This document shows positions 41,778 to 49,526 of a DNA stretch of 58,197 nt, in pieces. The notes under the pieces are model-generated. The model saw nothing but the letters and a program-made list of their open reading frames with translations, was not told the origin of the DNA and did no database searches. The stretch is from an uncultured Lachnospiraceae bacterium (lineage in GTDB: Bacteria; Bacillota; Clostridia; Lachnospirales; Lachnospiraceae). A program made the position numbers and the translations under genes. Positions within the stretch are counted from its first letter, which is position 1. The number at the start of each line of letters is the position of its first letter. The stretch is from contig CAJTSD010000021.1 in assembly GCA_910578795.1 (NCBI GenBank), positions 1 through 58,197 on the forward strand, read 5' to 3'.

Positions 41778-42161
41778 TTACACCGTAATCTCAACCTGAT
41801 TCCCCTCAATCCCGACAACACAGCTCTCGTAATATCCGTCGCCCGTCGTGCGGGGACCGCTAAGCACCGCATAACCATCATTTTCCAAAATCCGTGTCAG
41901 CTCGTCCACCCGCGCCGCACTGCCAACACTGAATGCAATATGAATATACCCCGTCCTTGCATCGGATTTCTCACTGTCCTGCATTTGCGGTTTCTGCATA
42001 ATCTCCAGCCGCACACCGTCCTCAAACGTCAGAAAATACGAACGGAAATCCGTTGTTTCATTATGATATCCGTCATTCGAAACCGCTTGAAAGTATTTTG
42101 TAAAAAAGTCCCGCGCCCCCTCCAAATCGTTTACGTACATTGCGATATGTTCAATTTTCAT
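41778..42161 (-). CDS. VOC/glyoxalase-fold protein
   Basis: A 127-residue vicinal-oxygen-chelate protein. It starts IEHIAMYVNDLEGARDFFTKYF, has YFLTFEDGVRLEIMQ near 50, HIAFSV near 75 and ends ...GNQVEITV. These are the two beta-alpha-beta-beta-beta modules, with His5 and Glu ligands as in glyoxalase I-like enzymes. The substrate is unknown. It is 6 bp downstream of the small membrane protein gene. Confidence 0.88.
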   Translation of the reverse strand: MKIEHIAMYVNDLEGARDFFTKYFQAVSNDGYHNETTDFRSYFLTFEDGVRLEIMQKPQMQDSEKSDARTGYIHIAFSVGSAARVDELTRILENDGYAVLSGPRTTGDGYYESCVVGIEGNQVEITV

Positions 42162-42167
42162 CTGCTA

Positions 42168-42404
42168 TCAATCCCCTTTTCTGCCTAATTTTATTCTGCA
42201 CGCCAAAAGAATCGCCCCCAACGTTAGCCACAACGTTCCAAAAAATGCTGCCGCAATTCTTGCCTTTTCCATCTGTTCTTCCGTCGGAAACCACTCAAAG
42301 GAACCGTGGATAAAACAATATATGCTCATTAAAAACCAAACAGCATCGACAAAAATCCCAAAATCAAGCACAATTTTCATTATAATTTTCAATATCCGTT
42401 TCAT
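42168..42404 (-). CDS. Small membrane protein of unknown function
   Basis: A 78-residue protein with two hydrophobic segments (about 5-33, IVLDFGIFVDAVWFLMSIY; about 50-70, AAFFGTLWLTLGAILLAC). The ATG at 42404 is chosen because AAAGGGAG lies 8 bases upstream; an ATG three codons earlier is too close to it. It ends with a short basic tail. I do not recognise the family. It is tightly linked to the VOC gene. Confidence 0.65.
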   Translation of the reverse strand: MKRILKIIMKIVLDFGIFVDAVWFLMSIYCFIHGSFEWFPTEEQMEKARIAAAFFGTLWLTLGAILLACRIKLGRKGD

Positions 42405-42427
42405 TCCATCCACTCCCTTTTACCAAA

Positions 42428-42685
42428 TCACGATTGCTTACAGGAAAATACCATAAGCTGAATACTCTTCTGCGTATCAAACCGCGCCCCAAAGAAATCA
42501 GAAAAGTAAGCCTTGACCGCCATACCCCGCTCCCGCATAATCATATCAAATTTCTTGCACTCCATTTATTTTTTTGCAACCGTTCCTTCAAATTTCCCTT
42601 CTTCCGTAAACCTCCCCGACATAATCCGTTTACCATATCCCGCATTATGACCGAAAACCGCCACTTTGCGCCTTATGTCAATCAT
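42428..42685 (-). pseudogene. Two in-frame short ORFs after metF, separated by one TAA
   Basis: The metF stop overlaps an ATG (ATGA). That frame runs 39 codons to TAA (42566-42568) and continues directly, in the same frame, with an ATG and 45 more codons to 42428. Both parts have normal codon use and protein-like composition (VFGHNAGYGKRIMSGRFTEE; RERGMAVKAYFSDFFGARFD). The simplest reading is one ~85-codon gene broken by a nonsense mutation or the remnant of a longer gene. Two tiny independent genes are less likely. I do not recognise the product. Confidence 0.4.
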
Positions 42686-43545
42686 GCTGAAATAATGTTC
42701 TGCACCGCCTCATTAATCCGCTTCGCCGTATACGGCTTGTTCATAATATACAAATGAATCCCGTCCACATCATGCGCCAGCAAATCAATCACCTGATCAA
42801 TCGCATACGCAATCCCCGCATCGCGCAAAGCCGCAGGACTGTGCTCATAACGGTCCATAATCCGCATAAACTTTTTCGGAAGCTTAATCCCGCACATCTT
42901 GACCATGCGCTCAATCGACTTCCGGTTTGTCACAGGCATAATCCCCGCCTGTATCGGAATGCTGATTCCTGCTGCCTGCGTCCGTTCAAGAAAACGGTAA
43001 AAGTCCTCATTGTCAAGAAAAAACTGTGTAATCAGCTGGCTTACTCCTGCATCAGCCTTTTGTTTTAAATATTTCAAATCTTTCTCAATGCTTTCACTTT
43101 CCGGATGCCCCTCCGGATAACACGCTGCCAAAATATTCAAATCACTATGCTCGCGGATATACGCCACCAATTCATCCGCATACCGGAAATCTCCCATTGG
43201 AACAGTATCTGGCATCACATCTCCCCTGAGTGCAAGCACATTTTCAATTCCGTTTTCTTTCAGTTCATTGATAATTCGAAGCACTTCCTGCCTGGAAAGG
43301 TCTATCCCTCTTAAATGCGCAACACTTTCTATCCCATACTGATGCTTTACGGCTGATGCAATCTCCAGTGTTTTTGCGCAGTTTGTTCCGCCGCCCGCCC
43401 CATAAGTCACACTGATAAAATCGGGCATAACCTCTTTTAATCCGTCTAACGCCTCATAAATGGTATGCGCATCATCTGCGGTTTTCGGCGGAAAAACCTC
43501 ATAGGATAACACTGTTTTTTCTTGAAATAATTCTGATGTTTTCAT
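42682..43545 (-). CDS. metF: Methylenetetrahydrofolate reductase
   Basis: A 287-residue MetF, which reduces 5,10-methylene-THF to 5-methyl-THF for methionine synthesis or the Wood-Ljungdahl methyl branch. It starts LSYEVFPPKTADDAHTIYEA and contains ISVTYGAGGG, HLRGIDLSR, VLALRGDVMP, AACYPEGHPES and ISQFFLDN-like LITQFFLDNEDF, with IPIQAGIMPV. All are MTHFR signatures. The length is normal. A stem TAAACGGT/ACCGTTTA lies in its leader. The downstream two-part open frame (42428-42685) overlaps its stop. Confidence 0.95.
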   Translation of the reverse strand: MKTSELFQEKTVLSYEVFPPKTADDAHTIYEALDGLKEVMPDFISVTYGAGGGTNCAKTLEIASAVKHQYGIESVAHLRGIDLSRQEVLRIINELKENGIENVLALRGDVMPDTVPMGDFRYADELVAYIREHSDLNILAACYPEGHPESESIEKDLKYLKQKADAGVSQLITQFFLDNEDFYRFLERTQAAGISIPIQAGIMPVTNRKSIERMVKMCGIKLPKKFMRIMDRYEHSPAALRDAGIAYAIDQVIDLLAHDVDGIHLYIMNKPYTAKRINEAVQNIISA

Positions 43546-43694
43546 CTTTCGCCTCCATATAACATAAAATAAACGGTCAAAAACCGTTTAAACACGATTG
43601 GTTCCATAACATATTCTTTATTTTACCACATTCCCCTACATAATTCCATGAAAAACAAACCAGAATAAAATATTTGATTATAAGAAACTGTGCA

Positions 43695-43727
43695 TAAAAA
43701 ACGAGACCTTTCTAAAGAAAAGTCTCG
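43695..43727 (-). terminator. Intrinsic terminator of the CotF-like gene
   Basis: Minus-strand stem CGAGACTTTTCT/AGAAAGGTCTCG (43727-43702) followed by six Ts (43701-43696), 28 bases after the gene stop at 43756. Confidence 0.88.
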
Positions 43728-43755
43728 CTTCAACAGATATGATAAATGGAATTTT

Positions 43756-44214
43756 TTATGCCATGCCATTTGCTGTTTTATATTTATACAACATCTCCGC
43801 GTGATTCTGCTCCTCAATCTGAATATCCGCCAAAAGCTTACGCAGCGCCGCGTCCGCGAACTTGAACACATTCGTATTGTACTCGGAAGAAACATACTTC
43901 TCGGTTCCGATACAATCCGTCGCCAAAAAGTTGTCGGACTGCTTATCGTTGTTCTGTGCCATACTGTCATATGTTGCCTGCGGTTTATAGTTCGCCCCGT
44001 CCGAATCATTACAGTCGCATGAGGGCACACTTCCATTCAGCACCTGTTCCAATGAATCATAATGCTTTTGCTCCTCCTTCTCCAGCCTTCCAAAGAGATT
44101 CTTCAATTCCGGATCCTTTGCCTGATCCTTATATCTGCGATACTTTTCCACACAGATTTTTTCCTGTGTCTGCAATTCCGAAATGGCATCCTTTTCCTTC
44201 TGTTTTAATATCAT
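43756..44214 (-). CDS. CotF-like spore coat / ferritin-like protein
   Basis: A 152-residue helical protein of the Coat_F type. Helix pairs are visible: ISELQTQEKICVEKYRRYKD (1-30) and LKNLFGRLEKEEQKHYDSLEQVL (40-62), then after a polar middle TEKYVSSEYNTNVFKFADA and LADIQIEEQNHAEMLYKYKT ending NGMA. The EE..H pairs are ferritin-like. Such proteins are common in Lachnospiraceae spore coats. AGGAGG lies 6 bases before the ATG. It has its own terminator. The upstream 105 bp hold a CATATTAT element that might be a sporulation-sigma -10, but this is weak. Confidence 0.78.
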   Translation of the reverse strand: MILKQKEKDAISELQTQEKICVEKYRRYKDQAKDPELKNLFGRLEKEEQKHYDSLEQVLNGSVPSCDCNDSDGANYKPQATYDSMAQNNDKQSDNFLATDCIGTEKYVSSEYNTNVFKFADAALRKLLADIQIEEQNHAEMLYKYKTANGMA

Positions 44215-44319
44215 AACAATCCTCCTATCCGCAAACAGTTCTTTTTTCTATTTGCTTTATCTAAAGGATTGCCTTATTTTGATAAAATATACATAATATG
44301 GTAAATGTTATGCATTATT

Positions 44320-44898
44320 TTAGCATCGCGTTTCACACCCTAAGCATTTCATAAGATTCTGCATCTGCACAACTCCCCGCTCCTGTGAAGTGATAATTGC
44401 GTCTAAAACCGGCACCAGCTGCGGGCAGATATCAAACTTAAGCGTAGTCTTTGACATGCCTACCGCCCCCTCATGATGCGGTATCATTTCCCGCATAAAA
44501 TTACAGTTAATCTGATTGGTCGCACACGCATTGTTCATTCTGTAAAACATCGTATTCATCACCGCATTTATTTTGCCTTGATAAACAGAAACCTTGTCTT
44601 CCAAATTCTCGTATCCACAGCAAAAATCCAATATTTTTTCCATATCTGCTATACTTTTAGTCTGCTCTGAAATAATGCCTGATGCGATATCCTGTATGGA
44701 TTTGTTTGACGTATACCGCAAAATATTACGTGACATTTCAATTGCCGCCCTGTGATGCGGTATCATCTGCACAATAAAGTTATGGGAAATACTGCAATTT
44801 AATTCAGCCCCCGTCATTTCTCGCATCATTTCATCAAAAATACAGTAATATTGATCAAGATATTTTACGCTACACTGCTCTAAGCATTGTCTGTTCAT
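44320..44898 (-). CDS. Tandem DUF305 ferritin-like protein
   Basis: A 192-residue protein with two DUF305 repeats. The first has NFIVQMIPHHRAAIEMSRNI (about 40-60) and the second NFMREMIPHHEGAVGMSKTT (about 135-155); each has the MIPHH metal-ligand motif. There is no signal peptide. The C-terminus is Cys-rich (CLGCETRC). DUF305 proteins are linked to metal handling, copper in some cases, but the activity here is unknown. A GGAG site precedes the ATG and a Fur-box-like dyad (44914-44933) overlaps its likely start site. Confidence 0.82.
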   Translation of the reverse strand: MNRQCLEQCSVKYLDQYYCIFDEMMREMTGAELNCSISHNFIVQMIPHHRAAIEMSRNILRYTSNKSIQDIASGIISEQTKSIADMEKILDFCCGYENLEDKVSVYQGKINAVMNTMFYRMNNACATNQINCNFMREMIPHHEGAVGMSKTTLKFDICPQLVPVLDAIITSQERGVVQMQNLMKCLGCETRC

Positions 44899-44913
44899 GT
44901 GTTTTCTCCATTT

Positions 44914-44947
44914 GGAATAATGAAAATCATTCCGGCTTTTTATTATA
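44914..44947 (-). promoter_or_regulatory. Fur-box-like dyad at the DUF305 promoter
   Basis: A TATAAT element (44947-44942, minus) lies 44 bases before the DUF305 gene. Just downstream is GGAATAATGAAAATCATTCC (44914-44933). Its core ATAATGAAAATCATT differs at one base from the classical Fur box core. The position over the expected start site fits repression by a Fur-family regulator. The match is by eye only. Confidence 0.45.
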
Positions 44948-45009
44948 CTATATGCCTGTTCGACCTTCTGTTTCCTACGGACTTTTCATTTGGTACTTTC
45001 AATTTATGA

Positions 45010-46269
45010 TTACAAATCTGCCTGCAAATCAAACGATTCGTTTTCTAAATTCTTGAAGAATTTCGATGAAAGCAATCCAATCACACATACAATCACGCCG
45101 CTGGGAATCAGGATAAACGAAACCGCATTGTAAAATCCATCAAACAAAAAACCATATGTAATCTGCCCAATTGGCTGAACGCATAATGTAATCACAGAGG
45201 TATATGCCATAATTTTTCCGATCAAATGATTCGGTGTTTTTTTCTGAATGAGAGATACGGCAAAAACAGAAAAAATGCTGACTGCAATCTGCATACCGCA
45301 AAAAGAAACAACTGTCACAACATACTGAAACGATGTCTCCATCGGAAGAAGAAATGCAATGCCTGCCGGAAACATGCATATGCCAAGGAATGAAAGGAAC
45401 AAAGACAGTTTCCGTATTTTTAATTTTCCTGTAACAAGACCTGCAGCGATACTTCCCAGTATTGTCGCAACAGCTAATGCGCTTTCTGCCATTCCATAAT
45501 ATTGTGCATTCAATCCAAGAATTCTACGTACAATAAAAGGAAGTCCAACCACCGTAATGCCCATTACAAAAAATCTGCAAAGAGATGTTAGTAACAACAG
45601 CTTTAATATGCCTGTCTGCTCTTTAAATATATACTGCACACTCTGCAAAAAATCCTGTTTCACCATAGAAAAGATGCCGGTATTCTGTTGAAAGTGCATT
45701 TCGCTTAGCCTGATAAAACATTCCAGGAATGCAGTGGCAAAAAACAAAAAGACACTTGCGTACATGACGGGTTTTAATCCAAGCAGGGCATATAGCGCGC
45801 CACCCATCATCGGTGCGATAAAATAAGACAAGGAAGCCGCCTGATTGACAACCGCATTTCCTTTTATAATATTATCTCCAGTCAGCATGGACGGAATGCA
45901 TGCCTGTACAGTCGGGGTTTCAAATGCCCCAAAAACAGAAAGAATTATAAGGAGCATACCAATTACAAAAAGCGCATTCTGTTCAGATAATAAAAGCGCC
46001 GCACACAAAACGGTCCCTCCTGTCAAAGCATCCAATGCCACCATGACAGTTCTTTTGTCTGCCCGGTCAGCAAGAATGCCTCCTAACGGAGACAATACAA
46101 TTGTCGGGATTATCGCGACAGACAATATTGTGGCAAATATGGCAGCGGAACCTGTTATCTCCAGCACATACATGGATAATGCAAGCTTCAAAATAAAGTT
46201 TCCAAACAGAGAGGTCATCTGCCCTAAAATAAGAAATGTGATATTTTTTGTAAATAGTGTCTGTTTCAT
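45010..46269 (-). CDS. MFS efflux transporter
   Basis: A 419-residue major facilitator with about 12 hydrophobic segments. It has the motif A-like loop PLGGILADRADKRTVM (about 60-76) and GQMTSLFGNFILKLALSMY at the start, as in the MFS_3/enterobactin-exporter-like drug and macrolide efflux group. It begins inside the TetR gene stop (ATGA overlap), so the pump is co-transcribed with its regulator from the promoter at 46974-47002. The exported compound is unknown. Confidence 0.9.
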   Translation of the reverse strand: MKQTLFTKNITFLILGQMTSLFGNFILKLALSMYVLEITGSAAIFATILSVAIIPTIVLSPLGGILADRADKRTVMVALDALTGGTVLCAALLLSEQNALFVIGMLLIILSVFGAFETPTVQACIPSMLTGDNIIKGNAVVNQAASLSYFIAPMMGGALYALLGLKPVMYASVFLFFATAFLECFIRLSEMHFQQNTGIFSMVKQDFLQSVQYIFKEQTGILKLLLLTSLCRFFVMGITVVGLPFIVRRILGLNAQYYGMAESALAVATILGSIAAGLVTGKLKIRKLSLFLSFLGICMFPAGIAFLLPMETSFQYVVTVVSFCGMQIAVSIFSVFAVSLIQKKTPNHLIGKIMAYTSVITLCVQPIGQITYGFLFDGFYNAVSFILIPSGVIVCVIGLLSSKFFKNLENESFDLQADL

Positions 46270-46925
46270 ATCAGCCCTCCTTCCTGATCCGCAATATTGT
46301 CAAGTATCCTTTCTGTCCTGGCTATCATATCGTCATCCCATACCGGCAGTCCCATTTTAGAAAGTACTTCCACAATAAAGCAATATTTATGATGAAGTTC
46401 TTTGGCAGTTGCCGGATAAACTGACGGCAAAAGCCAAAAGTTGATAAGCGGCAAAAGTTCCGAAAGTTCTTTTGTATATTCTGTTTTTATGGAACCGTCT
46501 TTTCTGCCTTCCTCGAGCAATTCAAACCATAGCGGTGTCAGCACTCTTTTGTTTGCCTCAACTGCCGCCGCCAAAATGCGCGGATCTTTTAGTATCGTTA
46601 CCGCTTGTACATTGATTTGATTTCGTTTCTCGTCGGATTGATTGAACACCAGCAGCTCTTTGACTTTTTGCAGCCCATTTAAGTCAGTACGTTTTTTTAT
46701 CCTTTCAAATGGATTATTTTGAAAAAACATTTGGTCTCCTAACGCATGCATGACATCCTCTTTACACTGAAAAAAACGGTAAAACATTCCCTTGGCGCCG
46801 CCTGCCAGGTCCATAATATCCGAGATGCATGTTTCCTCATATCCTTTTGATAAAAATAACGTTTGCGCCGCATTTAGGATTTCTTTTTTCCACTCTTCGG
46901 GCGTTTTTTTTACAGGTCTTGCCAT
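46266..46925 (-). CDS. TetR-family repressor of the MFS pump
   Basis: A 219-residue TetR protein. The ATG at 46925 has GGAGG 9 bases upstream. The HTH covers about 15-60 (ILNAAQTLFLSKGYEETCIS; KGMFYRFFQCKEDV). The rest is a helical ligand-binding domain. The stop overlaps the MFS start by 4 bp (ATGA). A 21-bp perfect dyad lies at the promoter, so autoregulation is likely. Confidence 0.92.
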   Translation of the reverse strand: MARPVKKTPEEWKKEILNAAQTLFLSKGYEETCISDIMDLAGGAKGMFYRFFQCKEDVMHALGDQMFFQNNPFERIKKRTDLNGLQKVKELLVFNQSDEKRNQINVQAVTILKDPRILAAAVEANKRVLTPLWFELLEEGRKDGSIKTEYTKELSELLPLINFWLLPSVYPATAKELHHKYCFIVEVLSKMGLPVWDDDMIARTERILDNIADQEGGLI

Positions 46926-46950
46926 TTTAGGTATCCTCCTTTGCATCGAG

Positions 46951-46971
46951 TTATTGACTTGCAGTCAATAA
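46951..46971 (-). promoter_or_regulatory. TetR operator dyad
   Basis: TTATTGACT (46951-46959), three central bases and the exact complement AGTCAATAA (46963-46971). It sits directly after the -10 box, over the expected transcription start, 26 bases before the TetR ATG. The position and symmetry are typical of TetR self-repression sites. Confidence 0.75.
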
Positions 46972-46973
46972 TC

Positions 46974-47002
46974 ATTATATACGAATATACTCCCCTCGTC
47001 AA
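46974..47002 (-). promoter_or_regulatory. Promoter of the tetR-MFS operon
   Basis: Minus-strand TTGACG (47002-46997), 17 bases, TATAAT (46979-46974). It is immediately followed by the operator dyad. Confidence 0.85.
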
Positions 47003-47026
47003 GGATCACTTAAGTCTAACGGGAAC

Positions 47027-47078
47027 AAAAAAACACTCCCCTATAACCTTGCTTTAAGTGTCATACAGGAGTATTTTT
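47027..47078. terminator. Terminator-like hairpin after the cotJC fragment
   Basis: ACTCC..TAT (47035-47044) pairs with ATA..GGAGT (47063-47072) around a loop. A/T runs flank both sides (seven As at 47027-47033; TTTTT after 47073). It could end the cotJC transcript and anything arriving from the left. Confidence 0.5.
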
Positions 47079-47093
47079 ATTGTTTTGTATTAA

Positions 47094-47504
47094 TTATTTG
47101 TCAAACTCAGGGTTAAAAGCATAGAAGTTGCGCGAATCCAAATTCTCCTGTGCAATGCGCAGGGCTTCACCGAACCGCTGGAAATGCACGATTTCCCTTG
47201 CGCGTAAAAACTTAATCGGTTCGCAGACTTCAGGGTCTTTTACAAGACGCAGAATGTTATCGTAAGTCGTCCTTGCCTTCTGCTCTGCAGCCAAATCCTC
47301 CGTCAAATCCGTAATCACGTCGCCTTTTGACTGGAACTCGCACGCATTAAACGGAATGCCGCCTGCCGCCTGCGGCCAAAGTGCAAGCGTATGGTCAACA
47401 TAATATTTATCAAATCCCGACTTTGCAATTTCCTCGGGAGAAAGATTTCTCGTAAGCTGGTATACAATTGCACAAATCATCTCAAAATGCGCAAGCTCAT
47501 ATGC
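47094..47504 (-). pseudogene. cotJC: 3' part of a CotJC/manganese-catalase-type spore coat gene, cut by the prophage
   Basis: The frame encodes the last ~136 residues of a Mn-catalase/CotJC-type protein. AYELAHFEMICAIVYQL continues the family EELAHxEM helix; then come SGFDKYYVDHT, WPQAAGGIPF, DLAAEQKARTTYDNILRLV, REIVHFQRFGEALRI and NFYAFNPEFDK. A TGA at 47505-47507 closes the frame just upstream, where homology ends. The first ~60 codons of a ~190-residue family are missing. The internal ATG at 47480 has no ribosome site, so the fragment is probably silent. Phage genes begin right after it, which points to prophage insertion in this gene. Confidence 0.85.
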
Positions 47505-47612
47505 TCATTTATGTTGGATATATATTAACTACCGCATGAATTTTTATAAATTTCCCAACTTCTCCGGCGATTATTCTCTCACGTTGCAAAACAAAAAGAA
47601 GAGGAAATACAC
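47505..47612. other. Probable prophage attachment junction
   Basis: Between the broken cotJC frame and the phage terminator hairpin lie about 108 A/T-rich bases with no gene. The host-phage junction should lie near 47500-47510, where CotJC similarity stops. The core cannot be defined because the other prophage end is outside the window. Confidence 0.55.
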
Positions 47613-47670
47613 AAAGAAGGACCTAAAACAGAATCTGCAAATATATTGATTCTGTTTTAGGTCCTTCTTT
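47613..47670. terminator. Perfect 23-bp inverted repeat after the phage lysin
   Basis: Arms 47613-47635 and 47648-47670 are exact complements over 23 bases with a 12-base loop. It starts 8 bases after the lysin stop, so it most likely ends the phage late transcript. The U-tract on the minus strand is weak (CTTCTTTGTG), so RNA stability or a role near the attachment site are alternatives. Confidence 0.7.
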
Positions 47671-47677
47671 ATCCTGC

Positions 47678-48451
47678 TTATTCATAAACACTTGTAAATG
47701 CTCTGCGTGTGGTTTTGCCCACAATGCCATCCACTGTTAATCCCAGTTTTTCCTGTCCGATTTTTATTGCACATTCGGATTTGGGACCAATTACACCATC
47801 AATCTCCGATTCATCGAGCAAACCAAAACGCCACAGGCACCACTGTACCCATTTAGCTCCATTTCCGGTCGTACCGCGCTTGACATTCTGTGTCGGCTCT
47901 AGATATGGGTTATGACCTGCTGCCATGATTGATTCTTCGGTTTTTTTAACTACGATGCTGTCAAATTGTGTGAGATTATATTTATTGATTATATTCGTTA
48001 TCGTATTTATATATGTAGGACTGGTTGCATAACCCCCGTTTTTGATAGCTGTAATACAGGTCTGGAAATCCGTTTGGTTAAGGCAATCTTTGTATCTGCT
48101 GCACGATGCCAGCATGTCATAATAGTCCTCAATGGCATCTCCTATACTGTCGTATGCCCGGAACATGTCTGTTATATTCACATATGTCTTTCCGTCATAG
48201 CACTCCTTGGTTTTTGTGGAATATGCCTTGTCCTTCCATGCAGTCCCAAAATGTATCCTGCTTTTCCCAACCTTGATGCCTAATATGGCGTTAGCGTTCA
48301 TCATTTTGAGGCTTGTTCCGTAAGCGCTCTCACAACAGCACTGCGCAATGCACACGGATGGAAGGGACCATTTATCCCTGCCTGATGCTTTTTCCTGTGC
48401 TATTGGCGCTACTCTTTTAATAAAGTTATCCACCTGCTTCTTTGTAGCCAT
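47678..48451 (-). CDS. Phage lysin: glucosaminidase-type domain plus peptidoglycan-binding domain
   Basis: A 257-residue endolysin. Residues about 8-150 match the N-acetylglucosaminidase/FlgJ-type fold (PSVCIAQCCCESAYGTS with the catalytic Glu, NAILGIKVG, FRAYDSIGDAIEDYYDML, YATSPTYINTI). About 185-255 is a peptidoglycan-binding-like domain (GAKWVQWCLWRFG, DGVIGPKSECAI, LTVDGIVGKTT). There is no signal peptide, so release depends on the holin encoded just upstream. AGGAGG precedes the ATG. Confidence 0.92.
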   Translation of the reverse strand: MATKKQVDNFIKRVAPIAQEKASGRDKWSLPSVCIAQCCCESAYGTSLKMMNANAILGIKVGKSRIHFGTAWKDKAYSTKTKECYDGKTYVNITDMFRAYDSIGDAIEDYYDMLASCSRYKDCLNQTDFQTCITAIKNGGYATSPTYINTITNIINKYNLTQFDSIVVKKTEESIMAAGHNPYLEPTQNVKRGTTGNGAKWVQWCLWRFGLLDESEIDGVIGPKSECAIKIGQEKLGLTVDGIVGKTTRRAFTSVYE

Positions 48452-48464
48452 AACCTGTTCCTCC

Positions 48465-48968
48465 TTATGTATTTTTTTCCTGCTGCCTATATCCCTCTAC
48501 ACTGCCTGCAGTGCTGTTTCCATCCAGTCCATCCGTATCCGGCAGTTCATCCGTGTATTTTTGCAGGACATCTCTTACCTTCAGCCATACACTCTTAACC
48601 GGGAGGCCGCATAAAGCCATATTTTTAAGAATGCTAACAATTTCATAGATAAGATACAATATTCCGAAAAACTCAGCGATTCCCACAGCGTTGATTCCCA
48701 TATTTGCAGATATCCAGGCTTTTGCCTCCCCGGGCAGGAAACCAATCAGATTGATATGTATGAGCACATCCACTATTCCCAGCATCGCAATTGACGTTAT
48801 CATTGAGATCTTACGGATTGCACCGTCAATGCCGAAACAGCTGTTAAAATGATGCTCTCTTACAGCCCGGATAATTCCGAAAATTGAGTCCATAACTACA
48901 GCCATTACTACCAACTGTATGATTTTGTTATTTGCTAATGTTAAAATGATTTTTTCTACAAGTCCCAT
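48465..48968 (-). CDS. Phage holin (TcdE/phage_holin_4 type)
   Basis: A 167-residue protein with three to four hydrophobic segments: IIQLVVMAVVMDSIFGIIRA (15-35), MITSIAMLGIVDVLIHINLI (55-75) and AVGIAEFFGILYLIYEIVSIL (92-112). The pattern MDSIFGIIRA and NAVGIAEFFGILYLIYE is that of the toxin-secretion/phage-lysis holin family. The C-terminal ~50 residues are polar. It forms membrane holes to let the adjacent lysin out. Confidence 0.9.
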   Translation of the reverse strand: MGLVEKIILTLANNKIIQLVVMAVVMDSIFGIIRAVREHHFNSCFGIDGAIRKISMITSIAMLGIVDVLIHINLIGFLPGEAKAWISANMGINAVGIAEFFGILYLIYEIVSILKNMALCGLPVKSVWLKVRDVLQKYTDELPDTDGLDGNSTAGSVEGYRQQEKNT

Positions 48969-48982
48969 CTTTTATCCTCCTC

Positions 48983-49120
48983 TTAAAGCTCCTTTTTAAT
49001 TTCCTCAATCTCAGTTTCTGTAAGTCTGGGATATGATTTTATAATATCCTCAAACGTTTCACCTGCTGCCAGGCGTTTGTTAATTGCACGCACCATTATA
49101 TTTTTAACAGCATTACTCAT
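48983..49120 (-). CDS. Small phage protein (45 residues)
   Basis: The ATG at 49120 is followed by 45 codons (VKNIMVRAINKRLAAGETFE, then DIIKSYPRLTETEIEEIKKEL). It overlaps the preceding phage gene stop by 8 bp and has GGAGG upstream. Short proteins of this kind lie between fibre and holin genes in many Firmicute phages. The function is unknown. Confidence 0.75.
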   Translation of the reverse strand: MSNAVKNIMVRAINKRLAAGETFEDIIKSYPRLTETEIEEIKKEL

Positions 49121-49457
49121 TATGCCTACCTCCTCCGTACAGCATCTCTGCTATTACCTCATCCTGTTCTGCCTGTGATACCTGTAATTCTCTTATAGCC
49201 TTTTCTGTCTTAGTCAAAATGTGCATGGTTATCGTTACGCTTCCATCTGCAGCTATTGTAAGGGATTCATACTTAACTTCCGGATACTGACCGTAAGCCG
49301 TGCCCTCTGTATCCCCCACCGTAAGACTTTTTGTTTCCCTGAATGCCGCCTCCGGATCGTCCATCGGTTCAAGCAATGTAAAGGATATTGTATCAATTTC
49401 TGTAGTTACATTTTTTGCAGTGTATTCCACATCGTTGGCTGTTATTATTTCATTCAT
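49113..49457 (-). CDS. Phage tail-region protein of unknown function
   Basis: A 114-residue protein. It begins NEIITANDVEYTAKNVTTEI and has a beta-rich middle (KSLTVGDTEGTAYG) and a helical end (EKAIRELQVSQAEQDEVIAE). Proteins of this size and composition sit between the fibre and holin genes in related phages (XkdW-like position). AAAGGAA lies 11 bases upstream. It lies just outside the left end of the putative invertible cassette, so its transcript crosses that cassette. Confidence 0.7.
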   Translation of the reverse strand: MNEIITANDVEYTAKNVTTEIDTISFTLLEPMDDPEAAFRETKSLTVGDTEGTAYGQYPEVKYESLTIAADGSVTITMHILTKTEKAIRELQVSQAEQDEVIAEMLYGGGRHNE

Positions 49458-49513
49458 TCTTTTTAAATTCCTTTCTTATTTTTATTGGTTTACAGGTTAC
49501 ATTTTTATCATCT

Positions 49514-49526
49514 AAATAGCAATTTA
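49514..49526 (+). repeat. Left inverted repeat of the putative invertible fibre cassette
   Basis: AAATAGCAATTTA, identical in inverse orientation to 50088-50100. Here it encodes (N)SNL in the plus-strand frame, the same residues it encodes in the fibre gene. The word is a partial palindrome (AAAT..ATTT), as expected for a site-specific recombination site. Confidence 0.65.
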
